DNA of 64,000 nt, taken from assembly GCA_015179045.1 (NCBI GenBank), contig WHUZ01000081.1, positions 233,416 through 297,415 of the forward strand, in the 5' to 3' direction. The stretch's first letter is position 1. Each line of letters begins with the position of its first letter. This stretch comes from Kalaharituber pfeilii. Taxonomy: Eukaryota > Ascomycota > Pezizomycetes > Pezizales > Pezizaceae. The notes beneath the pieces are model-generated. The model saw only the letters and a program-made list of their open reading frames with translations. It had not been told where the DNA came from and did not search any database. A program made the translations under genes and the position numbers. Positions 1 through 12,899 of this stretch are shown piece after piece.

Positions 1-3000
1 GCTTGGATAAAACCGGTATGGGCGCGTACGAGAAATTTGATAGAGATATGCTGATTGTGGGCCGCAGATCTTTGCGACATCCTCCAGTGACTTCATTGCA
101 AAATCGGGGCTCGATGCGTACTTCTTCCTCCGTTACCTTCTCATGCTTCTCAAAATATTTGGGATCCTAGCTGTCGTTATCCTGCCAGTTTTGGTCCCAA
201 TTAATTTTGTTGGCGGGAAAAACGATTCCAACCCTGAACATCCTGTGCAAGGTCTGGATAGATATGCTTGGTCGAATGTCAGCGATGACAATACCGATAG
301 GTATTGGGCACATCTCTGGTTGGCGATTTTCACTATTCTGCTTTGCTGTTATATGTTCTACCGCGAGTTGAGAGGCTATATTCGGCTACGACAGGCCTAT
401 TTGACTAGCCCTCAACATCGTCTGAGAGCGTCCGCAACGACAGTTCTGGTCACAAGTATTCCACGAAAATGGTTAAGCATTGAGAAGCTTCTTGGCCTGT
501 ATGATGTCTTTCCAGGAGGAGTGAGAAATATCTGGATCAATCGGTAAATGATGAATTCCACAAGTTGATGCAGCGAACAATTTGTTTTAATTACTTTCCA
601 TTTTAGGGATTTCGAGGAGCTTGCTACAAAAGTCGAGGAAAGAGATAAACTGGCTCGCCAGCTCGAGAGGGCTGAGACAGATTTGATCAAACTGGCAAAG
701 AAGAAGCATATGAAGAATCTCCGAAAATTGGCCAAGAAAAACCCAGATGCTGAGAAGGCTCCCGCCAATCGAGATATGTCAACTGAAGGGGGTATGTCAT
801 CTGGCAATCCTAATCAGATTCCTGAAAAGTATCAAAAGGAAGAACATCAACAACATCAAAAGAAAAAGAGTGTTTTCTCTCCAATTCCTTTGGTTGGTGA
901 TGTTGTGGGCGACGGGATCAATAAAATTGAATCAGGCATTAAGGGCGTTGGAAAGATGGTTAAGAGTATTGTGCCCGGAAATCACCAAACACACGGATTT
1001 GTTGCAGACCTTGACGATAGGCATGAACCTCGTCCAGGGAGTAACGGGGGATATCGACCAAATAGAGGCTCAACATTGGGGGATATTGAACCGTCCCATA
1101 AGACTGATGATGAGCACGAAAACACAGTCAACCAAGGAAGCTATGAGCGTACTCAGAAGAAGCCTTGGGCGGGAAAGTCTAACACAACAGGGAAAGATGA
1201 TGAGAGGCCACTAGCATCGACCAGTACAACCACAGCGGCACATCCATCGCAGCCTAGCAGTTCACAGAACTCACCACGTACACCATTTGATAGAATAGCT
1301 CCCGTTTTGCACATCTTCAAGGATAAAGTTGGACCTACGGAATACCCTCCTGCATATGATCCAGAGTTTGAAAACGACAATTATGGAGAACCAGTGTGGA
1401 AGAAGTACTTGACTGAGAAAGATAGGCCAACGCATAATTTACCAGTAATTCCATGGCTACCAGGTTTACCATTTATCGGACAAAAAGTCGACACAATTCA
1501 CTACTGCAGAAAAGAGATTGCACGATTGAATGTTGAAATTGAGCAAGACCAAACTGAGCCAGAAAAGTATCCATTGATGAATTCAGCTTTCATTCAGTTC
1601 AACAATCAGGTGGCTGCACACATGGCTTGTCAATCTCTCAATCACCACATACCCGAGCAGATGGGGCCACGATATGTGGAGGTCAATCCTAATGATATCA
1701 TTTGGGAAAATATGAGGATCAAGTGGTGGGAACGCTACGTTCGCAAGATGTTGATTACTTCTGCATGTGCTGGGTTAATTATCGGATGGGCATTCCCCGT
1801 GGCCTTTGTCGGTTTGGTTTCTCAAGTGAGCTACCTATCAACCACCGTCCCGTTCCTACATTTCGTCCGGGACCTTCCGGACTGGTTCCTCGGTCTCATT
1901 TCTGGCGTTTTGCCTCCTCTTGGTTTGGCTATTCTCATGGCTTTGTTGCCAATCATTTTGCGATGTAAGCTGCCCCAAACAGAAGATTATAAGCTTAATT
2001 CCTTAAAACGATACTGACATTTATATAAAGTGTTCGCTCGTGTCCAAGGCCTACACACTGGAATGTCCATCGAACTAGCCGTTCAGGGGATGTACTTTGC
2101 CTTCCTTTTCGTTCAGGTGTTCCTCGTCGTTAGTATTTCATCCGGTATCACTGCTACCATCAAGAGACTCACAGACAATCCGACGATTGCGGCGCAGCTT
2201 TTGGCAGAAAATCTTCCCAAAGCTTCCAATTTTTTCTTCTCATACTTACTACTGCAAGCCTTTGCGCAGAGCGGAGGCGCCCTGTTGCAAATCGGTGGTT
2301 TAGTCGTGTACTATCTTCTTGCTCCTATTTTCGATGTTACTGCAAGGCAAAAATGGTTTAGACAAGTCAACTTGCCGGAGATGAAGTGGGGTACTTTCTT
2401 CCCTATCTATACCAACTTGGCTTGCATCGGTTTGGTTTACTCTGTTATTTCGCCATTGATCCTGATTTTCAACATTATTACATTTGGCTTGTTTTGGATC
2501 GTTTACCGCTACAATCTACTGTTTGTCACCAACTTCAAGTTTGATACTGGTGGACTTCTCTTCCCTCGCGCGATCAACCAGCTTTTCACTGGTCTTTACG
2601 TCATGGAAATCTGTTTGGTCGGTTTGTTCTTCCTTGTCCGAGACGAGAACGACAGAGTTATTGCCTTCCCACAAGGCATAATTATGGCGATTGTCGGTTT
2701 CCTTACGCTCCTATATCAGCGAGCATTGAATAAGGCATTTGGACCATTGTTTACGTATCTGCCGATTACGCTTGAGGATGATGCAGTGGAGCGGGATAGG
2801 CTGTTTGCGCAGGAGCATTATGAGCGGAAACGACTTACCTTGGTTGAAAATGAGCGAGAGGGAGAAGATATCAATGCGTCTTTGGAAAGACGAGAAGATA
2901 TGGAGCATGCTGAGGACCGCAGACAACGGGCCATTGAGCTGGAGGAGATTGCGGAAGATAGAGAAGCCAAGAAGAACGGCAAGCGTCCATTGAGCAAGCG

Positions 3001-3454
3001 CGCGGACAAGTCACGATGGTCTGCAGCTGATCCTACCACCCGCGACCGCCTCCTCAACTTCAGCAAGAAAATGAACCCCTTTGCGCCACTCGAGTCAAAG
3101 ACCCAAGAGCAAAGGGACCTTGAAGCGCAAGAAGTCGCCAACATGCGGCGCGCCAACCGCGCGGAATTTGCTCTCTTCGACGACATTCCCGACGAGATTG
3201 AGGACCTTGATGTGGACGAACGGGACCGACTCGTTGCGCGCGCGTTTCAGCATTCAGCAATGAGGGCGAAGAGGCCTGTGATCTGGATTCCAAGAGATGA
3301 CCTGGGGATTTCTGATGATGAAATTTATAGAACGAGGAAGTTCAGCAAGCATATTTGGATAAGTAATGAGTATGCGGGGCTGGATGACAAGATGAGGGTG
3401 GTGTACAGGAGGAGTCCTCCGGATTTTGATGCGAGGGATTTGGTGGAGTTGTAA
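1..3454 (+). CDS. CSC1/OSCA/TMEM63-family osmosensitive cation channel, 5'-truncated
   Basis: This gene encodes a multi-pass membrane protein of the DUF221 (RSN1_7TM) family. Known members are hyperosmolality- or mechanically gated cation channels or lipid scramblases in the plasma membrane or endomembranes. Exons are inferred as <1-15, 68-543, 607-1964 and 2031-3454. The introns (16-67, 544-606, 1965-2030) all have GT-AG ends and keep the frame, giving about 1090 residues in the window. The order seen is a family N-terminal segment (ITVLPV-like hydrophobic helix VVILPVLVPINF), a long basic and polar cytosolic loop, the helix following NPNDIIWENM, then a dense series of transmembrane helices, and a charged C-terminal tail rich in Glu, Arg and Asp ending LVEL. 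The start codon and probably the first transmembrane helix lie upstream of the window. The linker after the second intron is longer and more low-complexity than in yeast Csc1. Family assignment is firm; which paralogue it is remains open. Confidence 0.9.
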
Positions 3455-4859
3455 GATGTGGTGAAATGAAGGGGGGGAGGGGGGAACGGGGGATGGGGTT
3501 GCTGCGAGGGGATACCCGTAATTGTGTACAAAGCTTACTTTTACATTTTTTTCTTCTTGTGTCTTTACTTTTCGGCTCTGCTCTTGATAAATTATATCAA
3601 GAACACTTCGAATACCTAGCTGCTTTTTTTGCACTTGGAAAATGCCCGCGCCAGGCTTGTGTTTGGTATGGAAGCAGAGAAAAAGACGACTATCATTACC
3701 TTTTTTTCCTTTCATTTCTTCATGGGTAACCAACTTGTTCTCTTCTTACATTTTCTTTATTACTTATTTTTATGGGGAAGGAAAAAAAACCCCTTTTTTC
3801 TTAATCATATTTTCGGTATAGTGGTACGCCGCTGGGGCTTGCCTTTCTGCTTTTGTTTAATTTTGGTCCTTTTTTTTTTTTTTTTTTAATTAGAGTAGGT
3901 TTATTGGTGTTTTTGTTGAACGTGAGAGGGAGAGAAAAACATTAAGAAATGCGTATGCTTACCGTACGTACGAGATGGTTCTCGAGCGTCTCTATGTATG
4001 TACTTTTTTGGCGATAAAAACTAACAGTAGTTATAGATGATGAGTACTTTTTTCTTTTGTATATGTATGCATGCAGAGAAAGTTTTGGTGGTGTATATCT
4101 TTTGATGTATGTACGGTGCAGCAGAGGGGGGTTTACATATATATGTAGGTAACTTTATGCCCAGGAGGCTTGCTGAGGAAGCGGCGGGTGGCCTTCTTTC
4201 CAGATTAGGAAAAACGCCAAGACTCGATGACCGAGCTTTCAAATCTATAGTTTCAATCGCTAGTAAGTTTATTTTAGTATCTTTTTTTTTTTTTTTTTTT
4301 TTTTTTTATCTAATCTCACATAACCCTGTTCGCCACGGCAGGGTCCCTGGGACTGCAGTCCTTACATATGGCCCGGAAACAGGCAACCTAAAAACAAACA
4401 ACAACAACTCACTATATACACTGACATTTCAAAAGGGGAATAGAGGAAATAAAAAAACCCATTGAGACACAACCCGCTCCCTCCAAAAAATGAACAGATT
4501 ATGCCGTCAAGTTCCCATTTTCCCTCCATGTCCCTCCCTGTCCACCTTTGAATTTCTGTCCCAGGCATGAAAATCGTACCACTTGACCTGACAACCCTTA
4601 CCTTCGCTAGTGTTTTTGGCTATTTTAGTTATCTAAAGTCTCGAACATTTTCGTATACAATTTTTTTCATCTACAAGGTCTTATCCCCAGTATTGGGGCA
4701 GTACTATGATGATGGTGCAATCTGTTAACGGCTCAATTTCATGTTGGAGTTCGGGTAGCTCGATATGCTTAACTCTTGAGAATACAGTAGAAGCATCGCA
4801 GATGGACAACTACGTACGCGGTATCTCAGTATCTGATTGCCATTGGGCTATATCTGTCG
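3455..4859. other. Intergenic, poly-T-rich 3' flank of the CSC1-like gene
   Basis: I see no supportable gene here. The first 500 bases are T-rich with several homopolymer runs (for example near 3870-3890), which suits a fungal 3' untranslated and terminator region. A 26-nt T tract at 4282-4307, followed by a GC-rich stretch, is listed separately as a likely retroinsert. Open frames in the interval are short and show no recognisable protein features. Confidence 0.5.
4282..4352 (-). mobile_element. Poly-A-tailed retroinsert (LINE/SINE 3' end), reverse orientation
   Basis: A run of 26 T (4282-4307) is followed by ATCTAATCTCACATAACCC and then TTCGCCACGGCAGGG. Read on the minus strand this is CCCTGCCGTGGCGAAC, then GGGTTATGTGA, then poly-A. 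The same order (CCCTGCC-TGGC, GGGTTATGTGA, poly-A) recurs at 5284-5348 and 59929-59993. The last of these has a clean 15-bp target-site duplication, so I treat this copy as another 5'-truncated retroposed 3' end. I could not fix its 5' boundary or a duplication here. Confidence 0.5.
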
Positions 4860-5930
4860 AATTCAGCTCGTTCGTGCCGTCGGGCCGGACCTGCCATGCC
4901 TGTCAAATTGAGCTCATTCTACGTCATCTCATACTGGTGGGTTGGGCTAGCTATACAGTACGTGTTCAGCTCATTCTACCTCATCTCGTGCTGGTGGGCC
5001 GGGCCTGCTATACATGCCTGGTTCAGCTCATTCTACCTCATCTCGTGCCGGTGGGCCGGGCCTGCTATACATGCCAGGTTCAGCTCATTCTACCTCATCT
5101 CGTGCCGGTGGGCCGGGCCTGCTATACATGCCAGATTCAGCCCAGTCACCCCCATCTCACACTATGAGTCCAGACCGGCCATACCTGTCGAATAGAGCTC
5201 ATTCTGCCTGATCTCACGCCGGCAGGTCGGGCCAGCCATACCTGTTAAATGAAGGGCATTTTGCCTGATCTTACGCCGTCAGGCTGCCCTGCCATGGCGA
5301 ACAGCTGCAAGCGGGGTTATGTGATGTAAAAAAAAAAAAAAAAAAAAACCGTCAGGTTAGACCTGCAATATCTGTCAAATTGAGCTCATTCTACCTCATC
5401 TTGTACTGGCTGGTTGGGCTAGCTATACGTGTTAAGTTCAGCTCATTCCACGTCATCTCGTGCTGTCGGGTCGGACCTGCCATGCCTGTCAAATTGAGCT
5501 CATTCTACTTCATCTCATACTTGTGGGTTGGGCTAGCTATACGTGTTTAGTTCATTCTGCCTGATCTCACGCCGGCAGGTCGGGCCAGCCATACCTATCA
5601 AATTCAGCCCATTCTACCTCATCTCGTGCCTCGGGTCGGACCGGCCATACGTGTCAAATTGGTCGTATTCTACCTCATCTCGGGCTGTCGGGTACGACCT
5701 GCTATATCTATCAAATTCAGCTCATCTTACCATATCCCGCACCGTCAAGGGAGACCTGTCATACCTGTTAAGTTGAGCTTATATTGCCATATCTTGCGCC
5801 GTCAAGGGAACCCTACCATATGTGTCAAATTGCCTCGCGCCGTCGAGGGAGACCTCTCATAGGTGTTGAATAGAACTCATGTTGCCACATCGCGTGCCGG
5901 CAGGGTGCGTCCTGCCATATCCGCAAATAC
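4860..5930. repeat. Minisatellite, 57-bp unit with decayed flanking copies
   Basis: The core (about 4950-5140) has near-identical copies of a 57-bp unit containing TTCAGCTCATTCTACCTCAT, then CTCGTGCCGGTGGGCCGGGC, then CTGCTATACATGCC. Copies outside the core are diverged and vary in length, but keep the landmarks GCTCATTCTRCCTSATCTC and CCATACCTGTCAAAT as far as about 5930. Because 57 is divisible by three, all frames stay open across the core. This produces an artefactual reading frame at 4706-5167 with a 19-residue repeat, which I do not call a gene. The array is interrupted at 5284 by a retroinsert. Confidence 0.85.
5284..5348 (+). mobile_element. 65-bp poly-A retroinsert with target-site duplication inside the minisatellite
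   Basis: The insert starts CTGCCCTGCCATGGCGAAC, continues through GCGGGGTTATGTGATG and ends in about 22 A. It is flanked by a direct duplication of CCGTCAGG (5276-5283 and 5349-5356), and the minisatellite resumes after it. These are the marks of target-primed reverse transcription with severe 5' truncation. Its sequence matches the inserts near 4282 and 59929. Confidence 0.75.
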
Positions 5931-7860
5931 TCGTATTAGTAAACACCTTCTTAGTCCGGCAGCGTGTTGTATTATGCCTCACCACTATGATACTTTCAGC
6001 TGTAGTATAAAACGGCGGCCTATTGTACAAGACAGGGCTATGTTGAAGTACATTGAACTTTACAGTAGTACTATTTGGTGCTAAGCTATATCAAATGCGA
6101 TTGGGTTCAATCCGGCGCGAGACGTAACTAACTATATTAACGACGAGTGGCCGTGATTCCTGTATCTGTATGTCTTGTGCTGAATTAGATTTTAGATACT
6201 TAATGTGCACATGGTATAGGTACAAGTACCTGGGGAAAAAAACAATAACGAGAGGAGTGTATATATATCTTGGGATATTGTGATTGTAGATAGTTAAAAC
6301 GGAAATGAATGTACCTGTCGGGAGTTATGTCATTTGGAGGTTGAGGGGGATCAAAAGTTGAGCAGGTTGAAAAATTGAAGTAGTGGAAAATTCCCAAATT
6401 GAACGATGACGGCACGTGACAAACAAATGAATATAAGTAGGTAGTGATTATATAACTTTTTATGTTGTACATATATGGTAAGGTAGATAGATTTAGGTAG
6501 CTTTCCCGAGCCCCTCCGGAGGAAGCTTAGAAAGCTGAGCTACCAATATGTATATACACATACATATGTGAGTCTCGAAAGAATAATAATAAAGATCTGG
6601 GGAGATGGATGTAAGTCTGCGGGCTGATTTGGTAACTGATGCTCACCTTTTTTCTAGGAAAAAAGGCTCTACCGGTACCTTCAAATCTATACATAGAAAC
6701 GCAGGTCCGCAAGCGGAACTTGTGTACTGTAGTGGGACATGCCAGGGCCCAGCGGGCCGCTTATGTAAACAATCGGCTGTTTCCGATTTCCCAAAGAAGT
6801 AACAAAACCGTACCAGTGTCTGATTGGTCTGTGAGAACGTTGCAGGAATGAGAGAACGAAAGCTAAAACAGTAGGCTGTGTAAAAAAGAAATCATCAAAG
6901 AAAAAAAATATTAAAGAAGGGAAAAAGAAATAGTTTAGCAGGAAAGTTATGCATGTAGAATACTGTACCTGCGTTCTCGTAAACACTGTACCTGACATTT
7001 AATCTTGGTTGCAGCTGACATCTTCACAGAAGTTAACGAGGGTAGAGTATGTATAACGTAATTCACTTAGAGGCTTGAAAGGGGATCGATCCCAGGAAAC
7101 CTGGCCACGACTCTTGGACTGCTCGTAAAGGTTTTTCAAAGCTAGAACGCCTGCGCTGATCAAAGAATATTCACGAACAAGGCGAAGTCAAGATCTTGAT
7201 TTATAAAAAGCTCTTTTCCCTGGCCATTTGTTCATCATGCAGTCGATCCAGAGAAAAACTCTTCAAGTGGCGATGGATTTTGGCCGTCTCACCGCAAAGA
7301 CTCTTTTGCCTTTCAATATCTAAACTGATCCGACACCCAAATACCTAAAATAGATGAAATCAAAATGTAAAAAGGATTGGATATACCAAAAGCTCCATGA
7401 CTGGTAAAACTAAGTAGATGAGCACCGGGTAAGCCTTGCAGCCTCAGCCCCTAAAGCCGTTAAGGTCTTACGTTTGGCCGCCGTAACCACACTACCCGTA
7501 CAACAGCACTGCCATCACCGGGTTCTTCGGGAATGCAGAGGTAATTATGACATGTATACGGGAGCCTCTGGAGCACTGTGCAGTTTTATTTCTAAGTCGT
7601 AGGGATGCGTTGCCAATCAAAGCTCTCAATAGGCAAGGAAAAATCCCACAGCGATCCCTGATGTTTCTCTTGCCTTGCTGGCCTGCTCACTGGTATTCCT
7701 TACTTGTTATGGCAAAGTAATTCAAGATGGCTGAAGTCTCCAGACAGAAACTGCCACGGATATCTATCTTGGGGTAAAATGCAGGGCTCATACCATGAGT
7801 AGAATGTGCGCGGAGGAAAGCCATGATGGCGAGTTTGCCGTAAGCTGCTGCATGCCCAAT
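5931..7860. other. Intergenic, no gene seen
   Basis: This AT-rich spacer has scattered short frames without homology I recognise. A small inverted repeat (GTAGCTTTC at about 6498 and GAAAGCTGAGCTAC at about 6529) could form a hairpin. I could support nothing else. Confidence 0.4.
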
Positions 7861-7861
7861 C

Positions 7862-8069
7862 CTATATATTACATTCGCAATGGCCCTTTTCGATTATAAA
7901 TTAGACCCGATATCTCTCCCTATCCATCTCATCATCCTCAGCAGTCCCTCATCCGCTTCAGATACCTTGCAAACCAAAACAGGTCCGATCGCTCCTCACC
8001 CTCGCTTCACTACTAGGAACCTTGCTCACTTTTCTGCAACACACTTTCGCTCATAAAAAATATTTGAAA
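7862..8069 (+). promoter_or_regulatory. Promoter and pyrimidine-rich 5' leader of the But2-like gene
   Basis: TATA-like sequences lie at about 7863-7870 (TATATATT) and 7892-7899 (TTATAAAT), roughly 170-200 nt before the ATG at 8070. Between them and the ATG is a C/T-rich stretch (CTCTCCCTATCCATCTCATC and similar) ending in A-rich sequence just before the ATG. This is typical of strongly expressed filamentous-fungal genes. Inferred from sequence only. Confidence 0.45.
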
Positions 8070-8624
8070 ATGCAGTTCATCCCAACTTTCACTGCTCTCT
8101 TCCTCGCCATTTCCTCCACTGTTTTGGCTTCTCCAACCCCAGTCAACAGCGCAAAACGAGCATGTGTCACTGTTTTCCCAACACTTCAAGTCCCCGTTGA
8201 CTCCTCGGCGCCTACCCGAGTCTATGGCTCCTCCAGTGAGGTCACGCTCTGGAATTTCTCCCACGGTAGCAGAAATATGCTGTTGAAGTTCGATATCCCC
8301 GCCGAAGCAACCGACTGCAAGCTTAAGTTCCATGCTGTCGCCAATCCGCCAATGTCCACCTCCGGTCCTATTGACGTCTCTGCCTATTCCCTAGTAAGCC
8401 CTATCGTGAGTAACACCAGCTGGAATGGAAGGCCAGCTCGTGCTGGGCTGGCCGGCGCCGCAAATATTGCGGTTTCACCAACTGCACCAACTGAAGAGAC
8501 GATTGTCACCACTGCCTGCACCAGTGATAGTATGAATTTCGAACTCGAGGTTCAAACTTTGGGCGGCAGACTTGCGTTTACTGCCGACACCAACAATGGA
8601 TTTTTCATGACTTATGGATGTTAG
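8070..8624 (+). CDS. Secreted protein with But2 C-terminal-like domain
   Basis: The gene encodes 184 residues in a single exon. The ATG at 8070 was chosen because it begins a classical signal peptide (MQFIPTFTALFLAISSTVLA, cleavage expected near Ala20). Upstream in-frame residues do not fit a signal. The mature part has the pattern I associate with the ubiquitin-3-binding protein But2 C-terminal domain of fungal secreted proteins: an N-terminal VFPTLQVPV strand, a central LLKFDIPAEATDCKL block, a TSWNG segment and a C-terminal FFMTYGC ending. N-glycosylation sequons occur at NFS and NTS, and few cysteines are present. The role of secreted But2-like proteins is not established; host-interaction or cell-wall roles are only suggestions. 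No gene lies within 4 kb on either side. The fold call is a pattern match from memory. Confidence 0.7.
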   Translation: MQFIPTFTALFLAISSTVLASPTPVNSAKRACVTVFPTLQVPVDSSAPTRVYGSSSEVTLWNFSHGSRNMLLKFDIPAEATDCKLKFHAVANPPMSTSGPIDVSAYSLVSPIVSNTSWNGRPARAGLAGAANIAVSPTAPTEETIVTTACTSDSMNFELEVQTLGGRLAFTADTNNGFFMTYGC

Positions 8625-11600
8625 TTATATGTGCGGATGTATTTGTGATGTATAGATGATTGATGAGCTGTGAAGCATGTGGGGCATGGGACAAAGGAAC
8701 AATCAGGCTGACGTTTGTGACTGTCATCTTATGGAATTTTTGAGGCTGTATTAAGTGTGTGAGTTGGTGTTGTGCGCTGTAAGATGAATCTTTAAACTCA
8801 GAAAAATCCTCAGAGTTGCTATTCAAAATCTCGGTTGTGGTTCATGTTCAGCTTTTAGATAAAAATGACACATCACGTATATGTCGTAACTTGCCACGGA
8901 CCTCCTGCAGGAATCGCTATGTTGTGTATCCTGTTAGAAGGAAGCTTCAATCCATTCCATTACTCATCGTTTCCAGCCTTCCTGCTACGTTATTCATTGC
9001 CAGTTGTTTAATGTAGGTTCCAGTCGAACTAGGGCGTTAATCTTGAAACGCAGCCTGGATCCAGAGGCCCATATAGATAACCACTGGCTGTAGCACTTCT
9101 GGATGCCACTTGAGGTAGGATAAGCCGAATTTGATATGTAATAGAGGAAGGTTTCTAGCTAGAGAGAAACAGGCTTGTTCATCAACAGAAGAAATGAGCA
9201 GAAAGGAAGGTGAAGCCTGTAAGTAGATTGGTATCTGCCGCGTTAGGCCAAGACTGTTTCCTTCTATCCCTGACTCCAGCCATTGTCCTCGATGATAGGA
9301 TATTCACCAATATTTATCCTCAACTTCTTATTTCAGACGTATAAAACGCCCATAGCTCCAGGCGATGCCATCAAACAAAAATCACGCAGCACTGTAAGCT
9401 TTTTACAAACATTCTGGGTATCTAGTAGTCACTAATGCAACAGGGTATAAAGCGAATAATTCTTTGAGGTGTTTTTTTTTTTTTTTTTTTGTTTTTTTTT
9501 GCACCTCAATCTCTACGATTAAGGCAGGTGATTCAGCTGCATGCTACTCAGGGGGTTGGGGGTGACCCATAACCATACGCCGCGACCTCAAATGTGATTC
9601 AGTTTTCCAGATAAATTCACCCGAGCACGAATCACAGAAAAAACCTCTTGGGCCACTCAATTTTCATTGGAGTAAGAGATCCACCATGGAATAAGGAGCG
9701 GTGCCAGGTCAAGCAGCACAGATGCTGTCCTTGAGGGACGGGAAGCATGATGTTGCCAACCTGAAGAGAAATAGTTCGAGTCCATAAATAGCAAATGATG
9801 AGACAAGGGATTATTAATTTCCCTGAATGACGATGTTAGTAAGCAATCAGTAAAGAAAAGCATAGCCAAATGTGGTAAACACTGCCTTGTTTGGAAATCT
9901 TGCAATTCTGGCAGCAATTCAATGTCATCATGACAGCTATGCTCTTCAATCTATTATGAGATGTTGATCGGTTTGCTTCATCATACCTTCCAACTCTGAA
10001 AAATAAAAAAAGTTTTTTCTTCGTTCCTAGGGATGAGTCTCTCATTTTCATTGGCACAAAACCTGATTCGTCAATTCATCATGCAACTGCTTTTTTTAAG
10101 GATGAATGCGGGGGAAAGGGGATGAATACTAACATTATGCTGGTTGTCACATTAACGGTGCGCTGAAGATAGCGTGCATGCTTATCCCCACATGGGACTG
10201 GCAAGTACGGTAAAGGATGAATGCAATTGGTGATTGCTTGCGTGAAATGGCGATCTGTTTTGGAAAATTTGTAACACGCTTCATGTGCCTATCGCGTTGC
10301 TATCCGACGAATAAGACAAACATACTCTTCACTTCTATTGTCCTTTCCTCCTTGGTCGTCTCATTTTCTTATGAGTACGACCCTCTCCATTTTGAATATA
10401 ATGTTGATCTCGTGTGTTTGTCTTATAAAGTGCTGACACGACAATATTATTATACTCGAATATATTGAAGACATCCCATGTTATCGATTCCCACTGTAAA
10501 GTTTTAGTTTCTCCCCGGTGTCCCGCAGATGTCATGGGAAGGAACACTCAGGATTGTCTATTTCGTGAGCTCACTAAAACCTAGAGACACCAGGGCCATC
10601 CAAATAACCACTCGATAGCAACTGAGCCCGTCACTGAAAAAAACTGAGATCTCTGTTTCTGCTCGAATTGTCAGCGACTAGGACAAATTCGTCATAGTAG
10701 AGAGTCCCGTTTGATTTGAAAGATCATCATGCATCCAATAGAGAAGTATCAGCTTTGGAACCGGACTGGCCTGACACTAAAGATAATTGATACGCATTAG
10801 TGACAAAGCCACATTGCTTATCTCCTTCGGAGCAGTCCATGAGCCTACCGTACCTCACATTCCAGCGTACGGACTCAAGTACTACCTAAAGTGCGTAGCT
10901 GATTTGATAGTGGCATTGAGACGCTAGTATGCAGGGGCTACCATTATAGTCAACCAAAATCAGTCTCTGCTACGTTGTTAGATTTATTCAAACCATTTCT
11001 TTATAAACACTGGATCATAGAGAGGATGGGAAATAGAGAGCCCACGAGGAGCTGATGCGGGGTTGACATGGCTGTAAACCGCAATACTGCCCTTGAAGTA
11101 CCTAACTTATCATACTGAATTAGTTCTCCATCCCTGTGTCAGAGAATACAGGTAGCTTAGTGTAGCTCACTCAAGCAGATGTATGCTAAGATCTCAATCG
11201 AGTCTGAGCTGGCCGCAAATTAAGTCCCTAAAACGTAGCTGAGAGCGAGTAGCGATTGTGTGAATCATGCTTTGCTGGAGACGCAGAAGATGGTATGATG
11301 AGGATACCACTTGTCAAACCTGTAAGTATACAACGCAGTTGTGTTCACAGGTGTAACAGCAGTAACATATACTCGCAGAATCTTAGCTCGTTGTGCAGCT
11401 CTCGGAGGGGCTTAGAATCAACATAATGACGATCTCTAGGCTTTAGGGGTCTAGAGATTGAAGAGCATAGTGCTCCATGGCCTGGCCGGGCTTAGAAAGA
11501 GGAACAGTAACATAGAGACTTGCCGGCAATGTTGCCAACTCTGGGTGTTGGTGTTTAGTCTAAATCTTGTACTGTAGCTGCCAATTGAGAAGTGCTCATT

Positions 11601-12899
11601 TAATGTATCCATTCAAAAGGCAAGAAGTAGAGCGTTTGGGCTTGGTCTACTGAGATTGCGTTTATCTGAACCCGAAGGCTGCAAGTGCTACATACGTATG
11701 CTCACATCAAAGCATAGCTTACATACAGTAACCTCCCAAATGGGAGTTTGCCTATCTGGGATATAGTGGTGCCAAGCCACACTAGCTTAGCGCCGGCTGT
11801 GATGTGATGCACTGAGGAATGGGGGCAAGTTCAGGACAGGCCGAGAGACACAGGCAGGCCGCAAGTACTCTGGCAATTGTTCAAAAATTGAAGCATTCCG
11901 AGTGCGTGCGGAACTCAGAAGAAGTATAATATTCACTAACTAAGCTTCTCATCATATGACGCATGTATGATTGCAGAAAGTGCATCAATTCCAATTAATA
12001 TATCGGACCGGTTTCGTTCATGGTCAGCGGTCTGGCCAGGTCCCGAGACCAGGTCGTTCACGAGTTTACCACGCTTTGGTCACCCCTGGGATCGCCTGGT
12101 CGTGGAGGACGACTTTTGGCACCGCTCGCACTTTACACGCCTCTATCTCCACCGTCAAGTAACTGTCAATGGCTTAGTTTAATTTGGGTTTTGTGGAACC
12201 GGGGACTAAAAAGTAGTCCTGTGATCAAATGTTTGAGGGAATTGGTCTTGACGCTATAGCGCTAATTATAAGCCCATGGCATCAGCATCGCGATCAACAT
12301 TGACTGTGTACGTGGAAAAGTGAGGGAGGGGTGCTCGTAACACGCTGAAGGAGTTGTCAAGGACGGTACAACGAGCGGCACAAGAAGGATGCCGGGAAAG
12401 GAGCAATCGGAGATGTAAATCTGATGGAGAATAAAAGTCAAGTGCAGATTTGAACAAATTATGGCCAATGAGCGCGTTCCTCACACATTCAGGAGCTGCC
12501 ACTGTATTTTCTGCCTCTGCTTCTCACCCGGCCACTGGACGCATCCGTCGCTTCATTCCACAACCCCTCTACTGGTCCAATCAGCCCCCGCAATCGCTCA
12601 TATTAGATGTGCCTGCCTGGCTTCGGCCGCTACACACGCATATCATAGTCTAGACTAACACGCATACATATGTGTGCTCTTTCTTTTCCGGGCACAGCTC
12701 GCAACACCTGGCTGGCCAGGCAGCTGCAGTGTACTTTTATCAATTTTTTGCTGCTCGCTGCATTGGGTGTCGCCGTGAAGTACGGGCGGTACCTACCTCG
12801 ATTTATCTACCTTTGCTCCCCAGAGGGGAGAGGGGCGAATCACAGCTGCTTGTGGTCCGATGAGTGCGTCCAGACTGAGTGGGAAGTTGAGGGGAAAAA
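8625..12899. other. Long intergenic region without a supportable gene
   Basis: About 4.3 kb of unremarkable sequence with short unrelated frames. One structure stands out at 9465-9517: TTGAGGTG, then about 19 T, G and 10 T, then GCACCTCAA. This is an inverted repeat around a T tract that would fold into a hairpin. I saw no transposase motif, tRNA or conserved protein fragment here. Confidence 0.4.

Noticed and set aside
4706..5167. A 153-codon frame with 19-residue repeats
   Set aside because: It is produced by the 57-bp minisatellite, whose length is a multiple of three; no start context or non-repeat domain supports a gene.
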